Source: Lentinus brumalis (lineage: Eukaryota; Basidiomycota; Agaricomycetes; Polyporales; Polyporaceae). From it: a stretch of DNA of 64,000 nucleotides. The notes under the pieces are model-generated. The model was given only the letters and a program-made list of their open reading frames with translations. It searched no databases and had not been told where the DNA came from. The stretch is taken from the NCBI GenBank assembly GCA_001792895.1, contig MARA01000022.1:1-64000 (forward strand), written 5' to 3'. Positions 56,466 through 64,000 of the stretch are shown in pieces; position 1 is the stretch's first letter, and the number at the start of each line of letters is the position of its first letter. Both the position numbers and the translations under genes were made by a program.

Positions 56466-58811
56466 GGAGGAGTACGGGTGGAGGAGCTGCACACGGGACA
56501 CGAGCAGACGAGCAGACGGGCATGTTTGTAGGCAGAAAATATATTTCGTTCTCTACTACACGGCTGGACTGCGAACTGGGAGGAAGCTCGTCCTGTGGCG
56601 TCCGCGGACAAGGTGAGTTCCCCAAATGGCTGCGTTCCGGAGTACTGACTGGCCAAGCACCTCTCACTAGCACACCGTGCTCGCCGCAGCTCAGCATCCC
56701 GGACCCTCGAGAAGTGCGCCGAGCGCGGTCTGCGAGACACCGTCAGCCAGCACGTCGGTTTGCGAGAGACGGCCTGCAGAACTCACCGCGCACACGCGTT
56801 TGCTGTGGACAAGGTCGATCCCGGACTGTCACCGCGAGGCCTGTTCTCACCACGAGCCTACCTGCCGCTTCGGACGCCTCACGAGCAGACCCGCGCGAAG
56901 CGTCCGACCAGACACTAGCCTCATCGAGCTCCAACTGCCCCGCGGGGGTGCCAGGACATGCACAGCTCACCCCCGCATACCTCTTCTCGCCGTTCTCCCG
57001 GATCTTCTCCTTCGTGGCGTCTCCCGCGCACTGCGCACGCCGCCGAGACCGTGCCTGCCGTCTCCTCGCCGTCTCCTCCGAAATGTCATCCCAAGTCTCC
57101 TCCGTGTGCCACCCTCCCGTCGTCGCGTCCAGTGCGACGTCTTCACTCGCCATCATAAAGAGGACAGGGCCGCGGAGGCCGCCACGGTTCCGAAGTGGTG
57201 CGGAGGACATGGTGGGCGGCGAGCGAGCACACTTCGACACTGAGCATACCGCATTCTGTCAGAGAAGCACCTGAAGAGGATCGGCCGTAAGTACTCACGA
57301 TTGCCGCCTCCTTCACGTTCGAAGCTCACGCGCACGCACAGCTCTTGGGCAAGCCGCCGCCCAGAGTGCGCAGAACGTCTGTCTTGCGCTGCCATGACGC
57401 GTGACGTCATGACGTCCCGCCTGCCTCGAGACGTCGCGCTATGAAGCCCGCGGCCGTCGATCTCTCGAACCCTCTTCTACCCATACCTTGCCCCTCCCTC
57501 GCTGCCGCTGCCGCTGCCGGACAAATCGGAGCTCGGCGGCCGCGTGCAGCGACTCGGGCCAGTGCACGACGGCGACTTCGCGACGCGTCCGCCAGCCTCC
57601 CCGGATCAGTAGCCTATGAGGTGAGTGAGCACGGACCTTACTCTGCGTCCGTGCGGCCGCTACGTACCTGTCAGCTACGCTGCACTCGTCCCGCCTCCTC
57701 CCTGTGCTTCAGCTCCGGTAGCCTGCGAATGGTCTGGCGACTGCATCAATCGCAAGGTCAGTCACACGCACCCTCCACCGACACACGGTACACACCTTGC
57801 CCCACTCCTACTGTCCGTCTTCGACGCCTGACACTTGCGCACAGTCCGAGCGCTGCCTGTTCACCGTGACAAGAAGGTTAGTCCGACGAGGCTCCGTGGC
57901 TGCTCGATAGAATACGCACCTGCGACTATGTCTTCCTCGCTCGCTTGCCACCCCGTCTCCCTCGCTTCGGTCGGTCCAGGACTCGGAAGCTGCGAATCAA
58001 TCTCGAAGGTGAGTGCGAGTCCGGGAATATTGCTGGCCATTCTGCGCACCTGTATCAGTTTTGAGGCATGATGGTCGATCGCTGCTGTCGTATCTGCTGC
58101 CGTGCATGAGTTGAAGGTACGTGCCTGGAAGGCTGAAGGTAAGTCGCGCGCTGCGATGCGTGATGCCATCAATATTCCGAAGAAGGCAATGCAGACGCTG
58201 GTGAGCACTTACCGGAAACCACCGCGAGCAACCACGCTTGTCTTCACGTCTGACCGCTTCGTGCTCGACCGTCTGCGGGATAGCCGTCAGCAACAACACT
58301 ACGACGTGCGGAAGACAGTCTCAAATTGACAAGAAGCACTAGCAGCTGCCGGTCTTCGACGCGGCTCTCGTCACGTCGTACCGCAGGACACGACACTGAT
58401 CGAACATCCGCAACACAGAACAGTTGAGACGAGCAGCAGGTGAGAGAATATCAAGTGCTACGTGGCAACGCTAACCCCTGCCTGCTGCACTCCTAGTGAC
58501 GCGTCGTCTACGATCTGCTGGACGCAATTCTCGCCAGCGAGGCGCTGCCGCACACTGAAGATGCTGCGGCATCACTTTATCACATCAGCGGCGTCCAACA
58601 CGACGACAAGACGCGTCCAGATGCAGCGGCCGCGTCTATGCGCCGCACATATAACTTCAGAGCAACGGTGAGTACTTACTTTTGAGTGTATCTTTGAAGT
58701 TGAGGCGTACTAGTAGCGTTGAGCGCATGTTGCGCGGCGAGATACGGGGTCGAGGTATGTGAGTGATCAGGGGAGGGAAGAGAGCTCGGGCATGAGGGAA
58801 GCAACCGTTGC
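56466..58811. other. no firm gene; scattered exon-like segments
   Basis: Plus-strand segments such as MKPAAVDLSNPLLPIPCPS (57441) and many AAG|GTNAGT-like donors (57620, 57756, 57876, 58010, 58115, 58139, 58202) suggest a decayed or unusually intron-rich transcript. I could not join them into a protein. Confidence 0.3.
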
Positions 58812-58860
58812 CGGACAAACAAAGACAACGCGGGCGACCCCCGCGTTGTGCTTGTTTGGC
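58812..58860. repeat. strong hairpin
   Basis: Arms containing ACAACGCGGG and CCCGCGTTGT surround a CGAC loop. The stem continues outward through ACAAACAAAG / CTTGTTTG with small mismatches, ~22 paired positions. Confidence 0.7.
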
Positions 58861-61800
58861 AGCAATTTACGTCCTGACAAAGTTCGCTAACCCAAAATGG
58901 GTCGGCAGCTTCCGACCGTCTCACTGCCCGGCTACAGAAGGCTCAGCCACCTGCGGCCGCCCGGTGCACACCGTGAGCGGTTCTATTCCGTGACCGTCCT
59001 CCGCCAATTCCTGTCCCGGGTTTTCGGCAGAAACTAACAAGTGCTACGCATTGCAGGAATATTTACGGCACATTGAACGCACGGCTATACGATCCAAGCG
59101 TCGACGCCCGTCCAGCACCGCTCTGAAGGCTGCCCGCCTCGATGCACTTCCTAGATCTCTCGGGAGGAAGATGCATCGCGCACTTGTAGTTGTGTTCCTC
59201 TTTGCCATCTTCACGCCCTTCGTTGGGTTGTGGAAACGGCGGGTGGACCCTGTCATCGTCTGACCACCGCCGGTCGCCCGAGCGGACGCACCATGGACGG
59301 ATCCTCCATGGGAGGCTTGCCACGGCGATGCCGCTTCGAAAAATGTTTAGGGACCGAACTGTCGTCGGCGGGCTTCTCTGGGAGGCAATGCTTCTTCGGT
59401 CGCGCCCAGTCATGGCCCGTGCGAGCGTCGGACGGCGGCGTCTTGCGTGCGAAGTCTATCGAGGGCTTCGTCTTCGCGGCAGCTTTGGTATGTCACCGCC
59501 GCCGTTCGGCCTGGCTCCTGTCATGACTTAAAGTCTCTGTGTGCGGGCAGTATAAGTATGTATGTACTGTAGAGAATATACTCAATATACCTTCACAATA
59601 GAGACTGCTTTCATGGGGCTGAGGACGCATCGTAGCATTCACCGTGGAAGCCTAGGCACTAAATCTGATGGACGTGTTTCTTCAATTAGTGGAATCTGAG
59701 ATATCCCACTCACCTTTCTGGGACTGGTTCTCACCGCTCGGGCGCCGTGTGGCAAGGGCCGCGGGGGATCTGTGAAGTCAGTCCATGGAAAAGCATTCAA
59801 CCTGCTGCTGCCCAACCTTGAAGACGACATGTGTCATCCCACATCCTTTGATGTTCGCTCACTCTGGCATTATTTCAGCTGAGTTTCTAGTACGTCGCTG
59901 GCCATACAGGTGCATTTAGATGTTCGAAAGCGATGCTCTGAATCAAGTCTGAGTCTGCTGGGTATCTATGAGCGCAAGCCATCCAGGGTCTTCGGCAATG
60001 AGAAGCTTGATCGGCCCAGAAGGGAAGCCACATCAGAATATAGAAAGAGTGAACAGTTTAAGCATGTGGCTCTCTGCGTGGATACCCGCCGACATGCTTC
60101 GGAACCTTTTGATGGAACTGCTGCCAAGTTCCTTTGCAGGGCACGGCGGAAAATGCTTGCACTCCTCAGCACGCAGGACAATGTAGAGCATCGTGTACAT
60201 GTTTCATCATTAGTCTCAGGTCATAATACAAGGCAGGAGTCTACGCTACGAGACTGCAGGAGGCAGGCATATGGTACCATGACATCCTGGCGGCGGAGAT
60301 AACCTTACGTAGCATGGAGGTTCTCAGATATCACGCGAGGCGGGCTTCTCTGTCAACATGACCATCTAGGTCTATTTTCCAGGAGAAATTGCCTGGAACA
60401 TGAGCTAGAGCAGACCCTGATCGCGTGTTACACGGCAATTACATATTACGTAGTACTTGTAGTACTTACATCGGAGGTGGCACCACTTACCGGGATTGAT
60501 GAAACGCTACACTGACTGGTGTTTGCTGTAAGGCTAGCAGAGCACGCACAGAGACTGTTTAAAAGTACAGGAGCAAGAACTCGGTCGTCGACCGTGGTGG
60601 AAAGCAGAACACGACGGCGCGAGCGCGACGCGCAAGAAGCCGGCACAGGGATGGCCCGAAAAGAACCACATCTTCGCCCTGCCGCCCATAAACCGCCCTG
60701 ACGTACACGGCACACTTCGGAGCGCTATCTAGCTGTGAATACACGCACCATTGGTCGCAGAACAGCCGGCCTCCGCGTGTATGACTCGATACTGGGCAGA
60801 AGGCTCGAGGAGATGTCGCTCGCTGCAAACTCGAATACCAGTCAGCCTATGTACATAGAATATTGAACGCAACGCAATGACTCACAGCTCAGTACCCCGC
60901 GGGATGAAACCATACTTGTCGCTTCCAGGCAAGAGCGGACGCACCGAGTTAGATCATACAGACTTGAGCTTGAAATCGAGAGTGGTCGGACAGCAGGGTG
61001 ACGAGCCGTCAAGCATAGAGGAGGGAGAGAGAAATAGCTCCGGAGACAGACTCGCTACGGGGGCGAGGGAGGCCGGCACGCAGATTGAGGGCATGACGGT
61101 AAGAGGCTGAGGCGGGCGTGGGACCGTCACTGTGCCGCTCGGACGCAAAAGGAAATCTAAGCGCTCTCGAGCCTCGACGCCTTCGACACTCTCAGCAGCT
61201 CTCAGTCTCTTCAATGCATGCAGGCTGGTGGTCAAGAGCACACTAGATTAAATTGCTCGAGGTATGACGCTTATGCAACAACTATTTTGTGACTCATACA
61301 TGCTTTCTTTTGCCAGAACCCGGGAAATGCATGCAGCCCTCCAACTCTGGATCCCGGGCGCGACCTGCACCCGGCAACACCTCCAACGCACGCCGTCTGG
61401 ACACCATGGACCCAAGCCGCAGCTGGTAACAATTTTGGTGCATACTAAAGACAATACCCAACCTCAAAGTGCTGGGAATTGCAGGAAAGTGCGCAGAATG
61501 CTCCTATTCGATCACCCTGGTCTCCTCCCCCGATTCGCCGCCGCTACGACCAGATTTCGAGCCGCAAATTGCACATCAGCTTCTTGGCGTCTACGTGCCG
61601 TAACTCGGACAGCCTCGCACTAGATGCACGTACTTCCTTCGCCTCAACTCGTTTCAACCTTTTCCCTCCGTCTGGACTCCATGAGCCCACTCTTCCGCGC
61701 CCTGAAGACTCCGTGTCGCCTTCTGGTTGGACGATAGCCAGACCTGTTCGTCCCTCAGGCCTCTGCTGGCACCCGGACCCCGGAGAGCGAGAATGTCCGA

Positions 61801-64000
61801 GCATTATTCTGACGCGATCCGGCGGTCTATAAGTACCTCCGACTTCGCGCGCGGCTTCCCCATTCCTCCTCGCCCTCCTCGCCATCCATGTTGCCCGTCC
61901 CCCGTCCTTCCAGTCCCTGCCTCTCCCCTTCATTGTTCTCTCATGTCGTGGATGTTTACTTCTGCTTACAACTACTTACTTCTCTTCGCTACTTCTCCAT
62001 GTTACGGTCGATCCTTCATGTACTATACACCGCCCGTATGACTACTATGCCACTTACTACACCATGGCTTGTTATCCCTCGCTCACCGTCCCATCTATCT
62101 TCCTTCCCTCCCTCCTCGCCGCCCTCCTTTTTTTATTTGTATATCGTCGACTTGGACTGGTACTTATGCTCACATCGACACGCAGCCGACCACAATCAGC
62201 CTCGGGCAAAGATCGAATGAGGTATGTCATTGCTCCATGATTCATTCACTCTACCTTTTTCTAACAGATGTATGACAGGTTCAAGTTCGAGCTAAGCAGG
62301 TACGCATGTATTGCTCTCAGTTCGGACGTCCGTTGATACTGACCTGACTCTAGGATACCCAGTGCACCCGCGCAAAGATATGGCCGACTGTCGAGCACGC
62401 TGCACGATAGAGCGAAGCCAGGGTTCTATGTCTTACCATCTCTACAGTTCGATGCTAACGTGAACCTATAACAGCGGGTTACTCGAGAGGACCGCGAATG
62501 CCGTCCGAAGCTCGTGCTGTAGGTGCGCACGTCGACTCGCTTTGTCCTGCGTTGACGGACTCTCCTACAGCGTTCGCAACGCGCTCCGTCACCCCGCCAG
62601 CACGCAGATGATGTTCCGTTGAGTAAGTCATGTCCTCCAGGTCTGTGCAGAGATGAGCATTGCTTACTGACCTCTCGGGCCTTCCAGGACGAACCGCGAT
62701 GACTCGTGCGCACAAGGCCGAAGAGGGAGGTACGTTGCGCTCTATTGCTCATATTCGTCGAGCAGCATACTCTGATAGGAAGCGTGCACAGGTCGATCGG
62801 TCGCCGCTCACGGAGGTTCGTGCGCCTCGGACCGCCGGATCCTCTCAAGTGAGTACTGCTGTACTTCAGAGTGCGATGACACTGACGAGAACATTCTGCG
62901 CAGATGGGAAGCAAGCAATCGTTCGAAAGCAATTAACGTGAGTACTGCTGTCTTCGACTATTGGCGGTACAAAGTCTGACTCTGTTCTACTCACAGTGCA
63001 GTCTGCCATAGGCCGCTAGGACGTTGTCTGCGCTGCTCGGCATCGGACGTTGTTCCTAGCGGCCACCATGAGCACACGCCCGCGCACGGCACCGACACGA
63101 ACACGCCGCTGGGTGGCGGCCTCCTACCCGGTACTGACCACTCTTGCATTACAGCACACAGGTTTGTTAGAGGCGGAAGACATGTATTCAAAGACTACGC
63201 CTACGCTACACACACGCGTTGTCTGTTGCTCCCGGGCACACGAGGCCCGACGCATTCCGGTCGTGAGCGCGAGCATGACGGCCTCGGGCGTGTCACCCGA
63301 TGCCCCGTCTTGCTCGCGCTCGCGCCCGCCATGCACGTCCTAAGTTCTCCCGCGCCCTCGTCCGCCTCGTGCACCTTCTCGCCCGGCCCTCAGCGAGTGC
63401 GCAGCGCGTCCCGCACGCTGTCGCATCGGGATGGTGCGTATCTTGCCGCTGCTGCTGCCGCCAAGTCCATTCTTGTGACGCGGCGAGACATGTCTTGAGA
63501 TGAGCGCGTTGTTGTCCTCGAGGCGGCGAGCCCGCGCCGGCTGTCCTTCCCGGCGAGCACGGAGACGCAGGCTGCCCGGGAGCCTGTGTCGCCCTTCCTT
63601 GAGCGTCGCTTCGACCTGCCGGGTCCAGTTCGCGAGTCCGCCCGACTGGCTTCTCGGGCTTTAACCCCTCCGAGTCGCACTGACCAGAATGTGTCCGAGT
63701 GACGTAGATGGGCGTCGAGCACGGTCTGAAGGACCGCTATGACGCTTGAGAGAGCCCTCGGTCCAGGTGGAAGCAGGGCCGGTGCAGGAGAGCATGGAGC
63801 AGGTGGAAGCCGGCCGGGGCGAGAGCCGCTCTCGAGCGGTTTTGAGATTTGCCATGAGCGACGCGCGGATGCGTGCCCTCGATGCGGAAACGTTCCTGCA
63901 TCCGGGAGCACTCGAGTTCGCGGCGGTCGGCCGTGGGACGCAGGAGATACGGCCGGTCGACTCCGCGGTGGCCGGGCAGACACAGACGGGCAGGCCATGT
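58861..64000. other. no recognised gene
   Basis: About 5 kb without a coherent gene. A TATA-like AGTATAAGTATG lies at ~59549. A pyrimidine-rich stretch (61850-62130) may be a promoter or leader. The 14-base donor context GTGAGTACTGCTGT occurs at 62849 and 62938, the second at the end of a short exon-like segment. From 63240 to the end the DNA is very GC-rich and both strands give Arg/Pro/Ser frames, which I do not accept as genes. Confidence 0.35.

Noticed and set aside
61544..61933. 129-codon minus frame
   Set aside because: Gly/Arg-rich opposite a pyrimidine-rich tract; looks compositional.
63390..63998. 202-codon minus frame at the right edge
   Set aside because: Pro/Arg/Ser composition in very GC-rich DNA, no domain, and both strands are equally open.
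1..64000. CRISPR arrays, bacterial operons, riboswitches or rRNA
   Set aside because: Intron-rich eukaryotic genes throughout; no regularly spaced spacer arrays or rRNA-like sequence seen. I also could not identify a confident tRNA gene by eye.

Overview
The window looks like nuclear DNA of an agaricomycete (mushroom-forming basidiomycete, possibly a polypore). The genes are full of ~45-60 bp introns with GTRNGY donors. The family content is typical of that group: a KDZ transposase with a CxC2-type cysteine cluster beside a TET/JBP-like 2-oxoglutarate dioxygenase, a tandem set of sedolisin peptidases, an ArfGAP, and chromovirus and copia retrotransposons. All family assignments come from reading motifs; no database search was run.

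Layout. 1.3-4.7 kb: a serine-rich conserved gene (minus). 5.1-25.9 kb: a block that may be one large mobile element or an accumulation of elements. Its left half is minus strand: a Zn2Cys6-like gene (5.1-6.0), the TET/JBP-like dioxygenase (6.6-8.4) and the KDZ transposase (9.0-12.8). Its right half is plus strand: four tightly packed genes of unknown function (15.1-24.3) and a diverged inverted copy of the Zn2Cys6-like gene (25.0-25.9). 26-30 kb: GC-rich DNA with complex repeats. 30.2-32.7 kb: a hypothetical gene, a 27-29 bp-TIR MITE and a protein-kinase-like gene. 32.8-44.3 kb: a complete copia element (minus) split by a complete Ty3/gypsy chromovirus (plus), both with target-site duplications. 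44.5-54.2 kb: three sedolisin paralogues (minus) with the same eight-exon structure. 55.5-56.4 kb: an ArfGAP gene. From 56.4 kb to the end I recognise no gene.

The strongest points are these. (1) The gypsy LTR/leader carries an 11-nt PBS exactly complementary to an 11-nt LTR segment 34 bp downstream of a TATA box, which is the arrangement of Tf1-type self-priming. (2) The copia PBS sits against the LTR and matches the anticodon region of initiator tRNA-Met (half-tRNA priming). (3) A sedolisin intron has been expanded by a ~575-bp inverted-repeat element. (4) KDZ transposase, TET/JBP-like dioxygenase and inverted Zn-cluster genes lie together. A technical caution: reading frames throughout are broken by single-base shifts, nearly all of them -1 and several in homopolymers. 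This looks like uncorrected assembly deletions, so 'broken' genes here may be intact in the organism.
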